A DNA stretch of 64,000 nt. Origin: Rhodococcus tibetensis (GTDB taxonomy: Bacteria > Actinomycetota > Actinomycetes > Mycobacteriales > Mycobacteriaceae). The position numbers and the translations under genes are program-made. The stretch lies in contig NZ_JANFQF010000019.1 in assembly GCF_024438035.1 (NCBI RefSeq), positions 1 through 64,000 of the forward strand, given 5' to 3'. The first letter of the stretch is position 1. Each line of letters begins with the position of its first letter. The notes beneath the pieces were generated by a model. The model did no database searches, was not told the origin of the DNA, and worked only from the letters and a program-made list of their open reading frames with translations. Of this stretch, positions 8,921 through 17,329 are shown in pieces.

Positions 8921-9727
8921 ATGATGCAGACTGGGCGGGTGGAGCACGCTACCAATCCCGTCGACGGCGTCCGGGTCGCATACGAGACCGTCGGCGACGG
9001 AGAACCCTTCGTCCTCATTCACGGCACTGCGCTGTCGCACGCGATCTGGCGGGGGTTCGGTTACGTTGCCGCGCTCCGTGACCGGTACCGGCTGATCCTC
9101 GTCGATCTGCGTGGACACGGACGCAGCGACAAACCGCACGATCCGACTGCGTATGCCATGGACTTGATGAGCGCCGACCTCGTGGCGGTCCTCGACGAGA
9201 TCGGGCTGCCCAGCGCGCACGTTCTGGGCTATTCACTGGGTGGACGGGTCGCGCTCGCACTAGCGGTGCACACTCCGGAACGCCTCGAGAGTCTGATCAT
9301 CGGAGGCGGCAGCAGCCTCCCGCAGGCCGGCGCTTTCGACCGCTTGTTCTTTCCCGGCTGCATCGACGTGCTCGAGCAGGGTGGGATGGATGCCTTTCTC
9401 GAACAATGGAATGCGCGGCGCCCCTGGCCTGTCGATGCGGGCACCCGTGCGGCGTTCAAAGCCAACGACGCGAAGGCACTGGCCGCGTACATGCGCCGTT
9501 CCGGCGATGAACCAGGCGTGGACGATGAGGTCCTGCGCCGGATCACCGTTCCCACCCTGCTGTTCGTCGGGTCCAAGGATGCCGAGCGACTGGGTGACAC
9601 GCAGCGGGCGGCGTCCCTCATTCCGGAGGCATCGTCGGTGGTTCTTCCCGGCTTCGACCATTCGACCGCGGTGGCCGCGAGCACCGAAGTGCTCGCGGCC
9701 GTCGAGCCGTTCCTGGCCTCGGTGTGA
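8921..9727 (+). CDS. Alpha/beta hydrolase
   Basis: A 268-residue single-domain hydrolase. The oxyanion motif is LIHGTALS (about 32-39), the nucleophile elbow GYSLGG (about 107-112), and the terminal catalytic His lies in GFDHS near residue 246. It starts 14 bases after the ABC-F stop on the same strand, so the two may share a transcript. An in-frame GTG at 8939 is an alternative start. The sequence resembles 3-oxoadipate enol-lactonase and esterase-like relatives, but the substrate is not evident. Confidence 0.82.
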   Translation: MMQTGRVEHATNPVDGVRVAYETVGDGEPFVLIHGTALSHAIWRGFGYVAALRDRYRLILVDLRGHGRSDKPHDPTAYAMDLMSADLVAVLDEIGLPSAHVLGYSLGGRVALALAVHTPERLESLIIGGGSSLPQAGAFDRLFFPGCIDVLEQGGMDAFLEQWNARRPWPVDAGTRAAFKANDAKALAAYMRRSGDEPGVDDEVLRRITVPTLLFVGSKDAERLGDTQRAASLIPEASSVVLPGFDHSTAVAASTEVLAAVEPFLASV

Positions 9728-9730
9728 CGG

Positions 9731-10108
9731 CTACACCCACTCGACCAGTTGGATGATCACCCCATTCGGGTCGCTCATCTGGAAGTAGCGTTCACCCCAG
9801 GGTTCCGTTTCGATCGGCGTGACGATCGGGACACCTTCGGCCTGCAGCCGCTCGTACTCGGTGTCGATGCCGTCGACTACCAGCGCGATGAGCAGCCCCT
9901 CCCCGGCCGCACCCGCGATGTGCGCGGGCTTGAAGGATTCGAGCCCTGTCCGCAGGAAGACCAGGCTGAAGCCGACGTCCTCACGCTTCAGCGACACGAA
10001 CCCGTCGGCTGCCATGTCCTCGACAAAACCGAGGTGGGTCTTGGCGAAATCGGCCGAGGCAGTCGGGTCGGCGACGTTCAGTGACAGTGCGCTTGCCGTG
10101 ACCTTCAC
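9731..10108 (-). CDS. VOC (glyoxalase/dioxygenase superfamily) protein
   Basis: A 125-residue protein of paired beta-alpha-beta-beta-beta units (ALSLNVADPTASADFAKTHL at the first unit, DPNGVIIQLVEW at the end). The final Glu-type motif is replaced by Gln (IIQLVEW), so metal binding is uncertain. The family spans glyoxalases, bleomycin-binding proteins and metal dioxygenases. It converges with the preceding alpha/beta hydrolase gene, the stops being only 3 bases apart. Confidence 0.8.
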   Translation of the reverse strand: MKVTASALSLNVADPTASADFAKTHLGFVEDMAADGFVSLKREDVGFSLVFLRTGLESFKPAHIAGAAGEGLLIALVVDGIDTEYERLQAEGVPIVTPIETEPWGERYFQMSDPNGVIIQLVEWV

Positions 10109-10181
10109 GATGGTGTCCTTTCCTTGACGACTCTCCTCTAACGTACGCCGTACGATATTTGTTCCCGGTTCGTGGACGAGG

Positions 10182-11417
10182 TCAGACGCCGAGCAGACCT
10201 TTCGCGATATGGGTCACCTGGATCTCGTTGCTCCCGGCGTAGATCATCAGCGACTTCGCGTCCCGGGCCAGCTGCTCGACCCGGTATTCGGCCATGTAAC
10301 CGTTGCCACCGAACAACTGCACCGCCTCCATCGCCACCTCGGTGGCCGCGCGCGAGGAGTACAGCTTCATCGCGGACGCCTCAGCCAGCGTCACCGGCTC
10401 GCCCGCCTCCGCCCGTTCGATGGCGTTGAAGACCATGTTCTGCACGTTCATCCGGGCGATTTCCATCTCGGCCAGTTTGAGCTGCACCAACTGGAACTGT
10501 GCGATCTCCTTGCCCCACAGCTTGCGCGACTTGGCGTAGTCGACACACAGGCGGTGACATTCGTTGATGATGCCGAGCGAGAGCGAGGCGATGCCGATTC
10601 GTTCTGCGGCGAAGCTCTCCTTGGCACTGGACTTCCCGTCCGATTTGCCGCCGTCCTCGGTCTCACCGAGCAGGCGGTCGCGGCTCACGCGCACGTTGTC
10701 GAAGAACAACTCGCCGGTGGGCGAAGAGTTCATGCCCATCTTCTTGAACGGCGCCCCCTGGGTGAGCCCTTCCATGCCCGCATCGAGGACGAAGGTGAGC
10801 ACCTTGCGGTCGCGGCGGTCGATCGACGTGTCGCCGTCGTCGAGCTTTGCGTACACGATCATGACGTCGGCATAGGGTCCGTTGGTGATGAAGGTCTTCT
10901 GCCCGTTGAGGATGTAGTCGTCTCCGTCGCGCCGGACATAGGACTTCATGCCGCCGAAGGCATCCGAGCCGGAGTCGGGTTCGGTGATGGCCCAGGCACC
11001 CACCTTCTCGAAGGTGACCAGACCGGGCAGCCAACGCTCCTTCTGCGCCAGCGTGCCTCGACTGCGAATGGTTCCCGCCGCCAAGCCCAGGCTCACGCCG
11101 AGCGAGGCGACGAGTCCGAGACTCACGCCCGCCAGCTCGGCATTCATGATGACGCCCATGCTCCCCGCACCGAGGCCGGCTGATTTCTCGGCCTTCCCTG
11201 CGGCATCGGGGTTGTCGCTACGCTCGCGGGCCAGCGACTTCTCGAGGGCGTCCCGCGCCATCTCGTCGATACCGAAGGTGGCGAAGAGCTTGCGGATGAT
11301 GTCGAATGGAGGCAACTCTCCGGTCTCCAGTTTGTCGACGTGCGGTCGAATCTCCTTGTCGATGAAGCCGCGGATCGCGTCGCGGAACATCAGGTCGGTG
11401 TCGGACCACTGATACAT
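10182..11417 (-). CDS. Acyl-CoA dehydrogenase
   Basis: A 411-residue flavoenzyme that would oxidise an acyl-CoA thioester to the 2-enoyl-CoA. It contains the family blocks WAITEPDSGSDAFG (FAD and substrate binding), a central beta domain, and the C-terminal helices with LFGGNGYMAEY and IYAGSNEIQ. I chose ATG 11415-11417 (MYQWSDTDLMFRDA) because the protein family begins there; an in-frame extension to 11573 adds 52 residues that look non-coding. GGAG lies about 11 bases upstream. The exact acyl substrate is not readable. Confidence 0.88.
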   Translation of the reverse strand: MYQWSDTDLMFRDAIRGFIDKEIRPHVDKLETGELPPFDIIRKLFATFGIDEMARDALEKSLARERSDNPDAAGKAEKSAGLGAGSMGVIMNAELAGVSLGLVASLGVSLGLAAGTIRSRGTLAQKERWLPGLVTFEKVGAWAITEPDSGSDAFGGMKSYVRRDGDDYILNGQKTFITNGPYADVMIVYAKLDDGDTSIDRRDRKVLTFVLDAGMEGLTQGAPFKKMGMNSSPTGELFFDNVRVSRDRLLGETEDGGKSDGKSSAKESFAAERIGIASLSLGIINECHRLCVDYAKSRKLWGKEIAQFQLVQLKLAEMEIARMNVQNMVFNAIERAEAGEPVTLAEASAMKLYSSRAATEVAMEAVQLFGGNGYMAEYRVEQLARDAKSLMIYAGSNEIQVTHIAKGLLGV

Positions 11418-11506
11418 GCCGGGGACTCCAGTCGCTGGAAGACAATGGGTTTCCCCGCAAATATAGAACAGGTTCTCGTCCTTGGACAGAAGACCGACTC
11501 CTCCCG

Positions 11507-12811
11507 TCAGGAACCGATCAGCTCCAACCGGCGCGCCAGCCAGGGCGTCTCCTTCTCCAGGCCGGCAGACCACACGGCGAAGCTGTGACCGCCGGGGACC
11601 TCGAGGTACTGCACATCCATGCCTGCCTCCTTCGCGGCCTGGAAAACCCTCTGCGCCCCTGGCCGGTAGTTCGCGTCGTCGCTGCCGACGACGAAGACGC
11701 CGGCCGAATTCGGGTACTTCTTCGCCGCCATCAGGTCGAGCGGATTGACCTTCTCGAACGCGGACTCGCTTCCACCGAACGCTTCGTCGAGCGTCCTCTG
11801 GCGATCACCGAGTGTTGGCTGTTCCTGCCCGGAGATGTCGAGGAACGTGGGGTACACCTCGGGATAGTTGGTGGCCATCTGCAGCGAACAGGTGCCGCCG
11901 TAGGACAAGCCGCCTATTGCCCAGGCTCGAGGGTCCGCATTCACCTGGAGATTCGAGGTCACCCACGCCGGAACGTCCTTCGCCAGATAGGTCGCCACGT
12001 TGCCCAGGGGGGAGTCGACGCACAACGGGTTTGCGATCTGTGAGCCGGTAGCATCCGCGACCACCACGACGGGAGCGAGACCTTCGTGCTTCGCGGCGAA
12101 GGCATCCATCGTAGTGGTCAGCTTTCCGCCCGCGAGCCAGTCCTCCGGAGCGCCGGGCTGGCCGGCGAGTAGGACCAGCACGGGCAACAAGGGCCGCGGG
12201 TTCGTGAAATACGCGGGCGGGAGGTAGATTTCGGCGTCGCGCGCGGTGAAGTTCGACGCGGCGCCGGGAATATGCGTGGTGAGGACGCGACCATGATCGT
12301 CCATTCCCGGCGGAGGAGTCCACGACGCGTCGAGCGGCGTCCCGGTGACCACCCGCTCGGTGGCACCACCGAGATCCTGCAACTGCACGTGGTCGAAAGG
12401 TTCGTCCCCGAACGCCGTGCCCACCGTCGGATACGCATCGAACACGAGATTGATCTGCGTCGCCGCCGCCAGCACAACGGCAATCACCGCCAGTACCGAC
12501 ACCGCCGCGGATGCTGCCGTGCGTCCTGCCCGAATCCTCGGTAACACGAGCGTGATTGCGGCCAGACCCACGCCGATCCACACGTAGACAGGAATCTCGA
12601 TGGGGTCGGGAAAAGGTCTGAGAACCTTCTCGACGGCGATATAGACGGCAATGGTGACGACGGCGGCCACGGCGAGACAGAGAGGTAGGGCTTTCCTGCG
12701 GAACCACGGGGCGCGGGCAACCAGCAACCACATGCCGCCGAGCACGCCCAGGCCTGTGAGGAGCCAGGGCAGAGGACCCGATATCACGCTGAGGTCGAGG
12801 AGTCGGTCCAC
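11507..12811 (-). CDS. Membrane-anchored esterase with mycolyltransferase-like alpha/beta domain
   Basis: A 434-residue protein with four hydrophobic segments in the first 130 residues, followed by an extracytoplasmic alpha/beta-hydrolase domain. The nucleophile elbow is GGLSYGG, and a late GGHSF supplies the catalytic His. This layout is common in Corynebacteriales esterase-family proteins related to antigen 85 and to esterase D. Role in cell-wall lipid or xenobiotic ester turnover is inference. It is divergent from trpF, with 61 bases between the starts. Confidence 0.8.
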   Translation of the reverse strand: MDRLLDLSVISGPLPWLLTGLGVLGGMWLLVARAPWFRRKALPLCLAVAAVVTIAVYIAVEKVLRPFPDPIEIPVYVWIGVGLAAITLVLPRIRAGRTAASAAVSVLAVIAVVLAAATQINLVFDAYPTVGTAFGDEPFDHVQLQDLGGATERVVTGTPLDASWTPPPGMDDHGRVLTTHIPGAASNFTARDAEIYLPPAYFTNPRPLLPVLVLLAGQPGAPEDWLAGGKLTTTMDAFAAKHEGLAPVVVVADATGSQIANPLCVDSPLGNVATYLAKDVPAWVTSNLQVNADPRAWAIGGLSYGGTCSLQMATNYPEVYPTFLDISGQEQPTLGDRQRTLDEAFGGSESAFEKVNPLDLMAAKKYPNSAGVFVVGSDDANYRPGAQRVFQAAKEAGMDVQYLEVPGGHSFAVWSAGLEKETPWLARRLELIGS

Positions 12812-12872
12812 CCCCGCAGCCTAGCGTCGTCCGGGCGTCGCGTCGGCGACTCGACCCCGGCGGTAAAATCGT

Positions 12873-13463
12873 GTGGTGACATTCATCAAGGTCTGCGGTC
12901 TGCGCGACCACGGCTCGGTCGACCTGGCCGTGCGACTCGGTGTCGACGCCGTAGGCTTCGTCTTCGCCGAGAGCGTGCGCCGAATTGCGGTCGAGGATGC
13001 GGCGTCGCTGATCCGGCACGTCACCGGCCACACCGTGGCGGTGGGGGTGTTCAAGGGAAGTCCTGTGCCGGAGGTGATCGAGGTCGCGGCCGTAGCCGGG
13101 CTCGGCACCGTCCAAGTGCACGATCTGACCTCCGCCGAGGACGTCGACCGATTACGAGACGCGGGGCTCGCGGTGATCCGCGCGGTGGTCGCCGGCGATT
13201 CGTCCGGCGATTTCGGAGCCGACCGACTCCTCGTCGACGGAGCGACAGCCGGCGCAGGAGTGCCGTGGGACTGGGCGGGGCAGCGCAGGCCCGACGGTGA
13301 GTGGATACTGGCCGGCGGGCTGAATCCCGGCAACGTCCGAGCCGCTGTCGACGCCACCGGCGCTTGGGGCGTCGACGTGTCGAGCGGCGTCGAGTCTTCC
13401 CGCGGCGTCAAGGACGCGGCGCTGATCGAGCAGTTCGTTTCCGCAGTCCGATCAGGGGCATAA
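12873..13463 (+). CDS. trpF: Phosphoribosylanthranilate isomerase
   Basis: TrpF isomerises N-(5-phosphoribosyl)anthranilate to the ribulose form in tryptophan biosynthesis. The 196-residue protein opens with KVCGLRD, containing the catalytic Cys8, has GVDAVGFVFAESVRRI and QVHD in the central barrel strands, and ends with a phosphate-binding WILAGGLNPGNV and GVDVSSGVES. The start is GTG 12873. It stands away from other trp genes. Members slightly divergent from the canonical enzyme are common in actinobacteria, where PriA usually does this reaction, so its necessity is unclear. Confidence 0.85.
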   Translation: MVTFIKVCGLRDHGSVDLAVRLGVDAVGFVFAESVRRIAVEDAASLIRHVTGHTVAVGVFKGSPVPEVIEVAAVAGLGTVQVHDLTSAEDVDRLRDAGLAVIRAVVAGDSSGDFGADRLLVDGATAGAGVPWDWAGQRRPDGEWILAGGLNPGNVRAAVDATGAWGVDVSSGVESSRGVKDAALIEQFVSAVRSGA

Positions 13464-13465
13464 CT

Positions 13466-14362
13466 TCAGTCGGGCATCCCCGTCACAGAATCTTCGGCGT
13501 CCCAGGACGCAAGAACGGTACGGATACCCACCACCAGCGCCAACGGTTGGTCGACCATCACGTGGTGACCCGCGTCGGGAATGTCCACCACCAACGCTGT
13601 CGGGCCGAAGCGCGCCCTCATGCTCTCCATCGTCGCGTCGTCGACAATGCCGTTCTCGGCGCGGAAGAAGGCGATGCGGCAGCGAGGATCGGCCCCGCCC
13701 AGATGGTCACTGCTGCTGCGTGCAAAAAATGCGGAATCGAACTTCCACGACCAGCCGCCCTCCACCTCCCGCATCGACGTCTCCGCCACGTGGTCGCGGA
13801 CGGCCGGGACCACCGTGTCCTGCGGGGGCACGAACCGGAAATGCTCGAGCGCATCAGCTTTGGTGGGGTACACCTTCTTGGGGCCGAACGCCCGCTGCTG
13901 CCGCGCCTCTTCCTCCTCGGGCGTCCGGGCGCGGACAGGTGAATCGATCAGTTGGACGCCTGCCAGTTCCTCGCCGAACAGCTGCGCGGCCACGTACGAC
14001 ACCATTCCGCCCATACTGTGCCCGACGAAGACCGGTGGACCGGAGATGCCGGCGGGTTTCGCGACGGCGAGGGCTTCTTCCGCCCATTGCTCCAGCCCGT
14101 AGTGCCCGCGAAAGTCGCTGTCACCGTGTCCGGAGAGATCCAGGGCCACCACCCGGCGACCGGTGGCCAGCATGGGTGCGACGTGATCCCACCACCTGCT
14201 GTGTGCGGCCCCACCGTGCACCAAGACGATTCCGGGGGATCCCGTCGGCCCCCACGCTCGGTACTGGATCTGCGCACCGGCGACGTCCACCTGGCCGACC
14301 TCCACCGGGAAAGCCAGGGCCGAGTCGAACCATCGGGGCGCTTCGCGGTGCACGTTGCTCAT
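13466..14362 (-). CDS. Alpha/beta hydrolase
   Basis: A 298-residue hydrolase with LVHGGAAH (oxyanion), DLSGHGDS, nucleophile elbow GHSMGG and late His in AGHHV. ATG 14360-14362 (MSNVHREAPRW) is preferred; the frame extends to 14470 but would overlap the neighbour. It converges with trpF (2 bases between stops) and lies 31 bases downstream of another hydrolase gene on the same strand, which suggests a two-gene unit. Substrate unknown. Confidence 0.8.
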   Translation of the reverse strand: MSNVHREAPRWFDSALAFPVEVGQVDVAGAQIQYRAWGPTGSPGIVLVHGGAAHSRWWDHVAPMLATGRRVVALDLSGHGDSDFRGHYGLEQWAEEALAVAKPAGISGPPVFVGHSMGGMVSYVAAQLFGEELAGVQLIDSPVRARTPEEEEARQQRAFGPKKVYPTKADALEHFRFVPPQDTVVPAVRDHVAETSMREVEGGWSWKFDSAFFARSSSDHLGGADPRCRIAFFRAENGIVDDATMESMRARFGPTALVVDIPDAGHHVMVDQPLALVVGIRTVLASWDAEDSVTGMPD

Positions 14363-14393
14363 CAACCGAACATACCGATCGCTTTTCCCGACG

Positions 14394-15023
14394 CTAACGA
14401 AGGCCGAACATCGCGGCAACAGCTCGGTCGACCACGGGAAACTTGTCCGGAGCCAGGTCGTGACGTGCACCTTCGAACTCGACCAGGATCGCCGCCGCGG
14501 GAATCAGTTCGAGCGCCGATCGTATCTCGTCGGTCGTCGCGAACGGATCCTTCGAACCGTGGACGATCACAGCGGGAGTATGGAGGTTCGGCAGGTGGTC
14601 GGTACGGAGGTTCTCGGGCTTCGCCGGTGGATGCAGCGGATACGACAGCAACAGCAGAGCATCGACCACCCCGGGTCTCTCCGCGGCCAGCATGGACGCT
14701 TGCCGGCCGCCGTAGGAATGCCCGCCGGCCCACACGGGCCCCGGCGCGAAATCCCGCATCACGGCCACCGCCTCCGCGACGCCCTCGCGGTCCTCCGGCG
14801 CCCTCGACGGATGCGGCGGGCCCGACTCACGGCGCTGCCGGAACGGAAGATCGAATCGCAGGACCAGCACACCCCGTTTCACGAACCCGTCGGCCACCGC
14901 CTGCAACAGTTTTGTGTCGCAGTTACTTCCCGCCCCGTGCGTCAGCACCAACCCGGCAACCGGATCACCCTCCGGTCGATGCAGCTGCCCCCGCACCCCG
15001 TGCTTCTGCAGCGGTTCACTCAT
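14394..15023 (-). CDS. Dienelactone-hydrolase-like alpha/beta hydrolase (KANL3/Tex30 type)
   Basis: A 209-residue protein with LTHGAGSN, the nucleophile elbow GHSYGG and HGSKDPFAT (Asp), ending with a His in FEGARHDL. The order and short length match the small Tex30-like hydrolases. GTG or ATG starts near 15023 keep the family N terminus. It is divergent from the small-membrane-protein genes, with 147 bases between. Confidence 0.78.
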   Translation of the reverse strand: MSEPLQKHGVRGQLHRPEGDPVAGLVLTHGAGSNCDTKLLQAVADGFVKRGVLVLRFDLPFRQRRESGPPHPSRAPEDREGVAEAVAVMRDFAPGPVWAGGHSYGGRQASMLAAERPGVVDALLLLSYPLHPPAKPENLRTDHLPNLHTPAVIVHGSKDPFATTDEIRSALELIPAAAILVEFEGARHDLAPDKFPVVDRAVAAMFGLR

Positions 15024-15115
15024 TCGATCACGGTAGCCGGTTCCGATCCGCGATCACCGCGGCCGGAGGGATCACCGCGCCGGACGACAGTTGGTTTCGA
15101 TTGGCTTTCAATTCT

Positions 15116-15141
15116 GTTTGCCAAGGGTCCGTAGTGGGTAT
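15116..15141 (+). promoter_or_regulatory. Possible SigF/SigB-type promoter
   Basis: GTTT (15116-15119) and GGGTAT (15136-15141) are separated by 16 bases. This matches the actinobacterial general-stress sigma factor consensus of GTTT, a spacer of about 15-17, then GGGTA. Transcription would begin about 20 bases before the gene at 15171. The match is direct; use by that sigma factor is inference. Confidence 0.5.
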
Positions 15142-15170
15142 CTTTACCCTACGACTGCTGGGAGTAGCAC

Positions 15171-15671
15171 ATGGATACCACCACGACCGTCATCTGGATC
15201 ATCGTCGCGATCGTCGTCGTCCTTGCCCTGATCGCTCTTGCCCTTGTCGCATCACGCAAGCGCAAGCAAACACGGCACCGCGAGGCCGAGAACATCCGGG
15301 CGAAAGCCCAGGAACAGACGTCCGTGGTCGGACAGCGTGAAGCTATCGCCGATCAGACTGCCGCCGAGGCAAGGCGCGCCCAGGCAGATGCCGAAGCCAA
15401 GGCTGCGGAGGCTTCACGACTTCAGCACGAAGCGGCGACGCATCAGCGCACTGCCAGCACGTCCCGTGACGAGCTGGACCAGGAGTGGAAGCGGGCCGAC
15501 AAGCTCGACCCCAATGTCAAGTCCACCAACACGAACACCGACGCGACCGGCGCCCGGTCGAACGAGACCCGGTCGAACGAGTCCCGGTCGAACGAGACCC
15601 GGACGAACGACACCCGGTCGAACGGCACGCCCGGTGCCCATTCAAAGCCGACCGATACAACGCCGACGTAG
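15171..15671 (+). CDS. Membrane-anchored coiled-coil protein with pentapeptide-repeat tail
   Basis: A 166-residue protein starting at ATG 15171 after GGGAG. Residues 6-27 form one membrane helix (VIWIIVAIVVVLALIALAL). A basic stop-transfer stretch and an Ala/Glu/Lys-rich helical region (about 30-110) likely to form a coiled coil follow. Residues 129-153 are five copies of RSNET-like units, and the end is Thr/Pro-rich. Similar small proteins in actinobacteria are stress-induced, which fits the promoter-like site upstream. No enzymatic motif is visible. Confidence 0.72.
   Translation: MDTTTTVIWIIVAIVVVLALIALALVASRKRKQTRHREAENIRAKAQEQTSVVGQREAIADQTAAEARRAQADAEAKAAEASRLQHEAATHQRTASTSRDELDQEWKRADKLDPNVKSTNTNTDATGARSNETRSNESRSNETRTNDTRSNGTPGAHSKPTDTTPT
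15555..15629 (+). repeat. Five tandem copies of a 15-bp in-frame repeat
   Basis: Units of 15 bases based on CGGTCGAACGAGACC begin at 15555, 15570, 15585, 15600 and 15615. They encode RSNET, RSNES, RSNET, RTNDT and RSNGT. The first three copies are nearly identical and the last two have drifted. Copy number should be prone to change without shifting the frame. Confidence 0.9.
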
Positions 15672-15760
15672 AACAGTCGGCGCGGCCTGCCTCGCTCCAG
15701 AGAAGCAAAGTGTGACACTGTGCGCCGGCCCGAGCCGGCACTCACCATGGGAGGTCGGAA

Positions 15761-15967
15761 ATGCGCATCGGACGACTCGTCACGTTCATCGTCGTGGTGT
15801 GGTTGATCATCGGGGCTATCGCCGTCTGGCAGCGCGGCTACTTCAAAGAGGCCGATGCCAACTGTGCGAGCGCGGGGACCATCGCCGTCACCGTCATCGC
15901 GGGCCCACTCAACTACGCGGGTGTGAACCCAAAGGTCGATTGTGAAGTGCCACAACCGAGTCAGTAG
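15761..15967 (+). CDS. Small membrane protein
   Basis: 68 residues from ATG 15761, preceded by GGGAGG. One strongly hydrophobic helix (about 6-22) is followed by a short extracytoplasmic domain with two cysteines (positions 35 and 61) that could pair. No family recognised. It lies between two other small membrane-protein genes on the same strand, 89 bases after the first; a short hairpin (GCCGGC, 15724-15729 and 15734-15739) separates them. Confidence 0.65.
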   Translation: MRIGRLVTFIVVVWLIIGAIAVWQRGYFKEADANCASAGTIAVTVIAGPLNYAGVNPKVDCEVPQPSQ

Positions 15968-16001
15968 TCTCGGTCCGTCGAGAAGGAAATGAGGCAATAC
16001 C

Positions 16002-16157
16002 GTGATCGTCCTCGGAATCATCTTGCTGATCATCGGTCTCGTCGCGGGGATTTCCATCCTCACGACGATCGGGATCATCCTCCTGGTCATCGGTCTCGTT
16101 CTGATGGTGCTCGGTACGACGGGACGCGCAGTCGGCGGGCGAAAGTACTGGTATTGA
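16002..16157 (+). CDS. 51-residue membrane protein (DUF6131-like)
   Basis: GTG 16002 to TGA 16155-16157 encodes 51 residues that are almost entirely two hydrophobic helices (about 2-17 and 22-39), followed by a polar GRAVGGRKYWY tail. GAAGGAAATGAGG upstream supplies a ribosome site. Composition and the tail resemble the short actinobacterial DUF6131 proteins. It is easy to miss because it is under 60 codons. The strong hairpin just after it supports its being the last gene of the run. Confidence 0.7.
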   Translation: MIVLGIILLIIGLVAGISILTTIGIILLVIGLVLMVLGTTGRAVGGRKYWY

Positions 16158-16193
16158 CGGTCTGACGCCCTGCTGCAACCGGCCTACCCCCGC

Positions 16194-16220
16194 CCGACCG
16201 CCGTCCTCGACGGCGGTCGG
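16194..16220. terminator. Hairpin terminator after the small membrane protein genes
   Basis: CCGACCGCCGTC (16194-16205) and GACGGCGGTCGG (16209-16220) form a perfect 12-bp stem with a three-base loop, 36 bases after the stop. There is no T-run, as is usual in high-GC actinobacteria, so this is a structural call. Confidence 0.6.
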
Positions 16221-16410
16221 AGGCATACGGGAAAGCGCTCTTCAGGAAGAACTTCGCGACTGTCCGATCCCAGACGGTAGCGAGGACGAAGGAGAGGACG
16301 AAGCCGGCATGCGCAAGCGCCGTGGTTCGAGTGACCCGGTGGTTCGAGATCGTGGCGCCGATAGAGTCCCGCAGGCGACGGCGACGTAGCCGCCGCGAGC
16401 GGGAGGCCGA

Positions 16411-16908
16411 TCAGCCCACAGCGGATTCGGCGAGGAGCGCGTCGATCTGCCCCATCGCCTGCTTGATGCCCTCTTCCATTCCCATCTCGAGCACCTGCTC
16501 CAACTGCTCGGCGGAATCGAAGGTCGATACCGTGGTCATCCGCGTGCGGCCGTCGACTGTTTCGAGCGTCACGACGGCGTGACTGGTGCCCATATCGGCG
16601 ACCGGGTCACCGTTGTCGTCGGCGAATCCGTCATCGAAGGCGAGGCGGTGCGGGGCCTCGATCGCCGTGAATACCCACCATCCGCGGCTCTTCTCACCCT
16701 CGGGCCCGGTCATGTAGTAGGTGGCCTTGCCGCCGGGCACGAACTCGTGGATCTCGAACGTGGCCGGCCTGGTGGGCGGACCCCACCAACGCTCGAGTTG
16801 GCGCGGGTCTTCCCAGATGCGCCATACGCGTTCGACGGTGGCGTCGAACTCCGCGACGATTGTGAGGCTCAGTGCCTCCGCATTCTTGTGCGTGCTGATG
16901 ACTGCCAT
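16411..16908 (-). CDS. SRPBCC/AHSA1-domain protein
   Basis: A 165-residue START-like helix-grip protein. It has FDATVERVWRIWEDPRQLERWWGPP at the start of the fold (VWxxxxDPxxxxxWWGP is the AHSA1 hallmark), FVPGGKATYYM, and a terminal amphipathic helix. It is cotranscribed with the ArsR gene upstream (13-base gap); this ArsR plus AHSA1 pairing is very common in actinobacteria. The ligand is unknown. Confidence 0.85.
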   Translation of the reverse strand: MAVISTHKNAEALSLTIVAEFDATVERVWRIWEDPRQLERWWGPPTRPATFEIHEFVPGGKATYYMTGPEGEKSRGWWVFTAIEAPHRLAFDDGFADDNGDPVADMGTSHAVVTLETVDGRTRMTTVSTFDSAEQLEQVLEMGMEEGIKQAMGQIDALLAESAVG

Positions 16909-16921
16909 GATGGGACCCTCT

Positions 16922-17254
16922 CTAATCCTCGGCCAGAATGTCGGCGATCCGGTCGACGCGCTGCCGCCAGATCAGTTCGTATTCGTCGAGCAGCCTGCGC
17001 GCTTTTCTGATGCCCTCGAAGTGAATTCGCACAATCTGCTCCCGTCCGCGCTTCTCTTTTGTGACGAGGGAGGCGCGTTCCAAAATCGCGACGTGCTTCT
17101 GCACGGCAGCGAAACTCATGGCGTAGTGCGCCGCCAACCCCGACACCGAGTACTCCTCGGTGATCACCCGGGCGACGATGTCGCGACGAGTGCTGTCTGC
17201 GAGCGCCTGGAACAGGCGATCGACTTCCTCGTCACTCAACTTATGTACAACCAT
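16922..17254 (-). CDS. ArsR-family winged-helix regulator
   Basis: A 110-residue regulator with the ArsR wHTH core: ALADSTRRDIVARV, then YSVSGLAAHYAMSFAAVQKHVAILERASLV as the recognition region and a basic wing (KRGREQIVRI). There are no metal-binding Cys pairs, so it is probably not a metal sensor. The ATG (17252-17254) lies inside a 16-bp perfect palindrome, and TAATCT sits nine bases upstream, so the transcript may be leaderless and autoregulated. It controls the AHSA1 gene that follows, in all likelihood. Confidence 0.87.
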   Translation of the reverse strand: MVVHKLSDEEVDRLFQALADSTRRDIVARVITEEYSVSGLAAHYAMSFAAVQKHVAILERASLVTKEKRGREQIVRIHFEGIRKARRLLDEYELIWRQRVDRIADILAED

Positions 17255-17262
17255 TTGGTTGT
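17247..17262. promoter_or_regulatory. Palindromic operator over the ArsR start codon
   Basis: ACAACCATTTGGTTGT is a perfect 16-bp palindrome that covers the ATG of the ArsR gene. A -10-like TAATCT (minus strand) lies just upstream. A repressor bound here would block both transcription start and translation. Autoregulation is inferred. Confidence 0.6.
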
Positions 17263-17329
17263 AGATTAGAAGAGCTGCGGGCTCCCGTCAAGGGGTAGCC
17301 GGAACGGAGGTGAACGTTGCGAAACACTT

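Noticed and set aside
11418-11573. Longer start for the acyl-CoA dehydrogenase
   Set aside because: The 52 extra residues are not family-like, and ATG 11417 gives the normal N terminus.
16311-16391. 26-codon frame beginning MRKRRGSSD
   Set aside because: The nearest ribosome site (GGAGAGG) is about 14 bases away, it lies past the terminator, and there is no other support.
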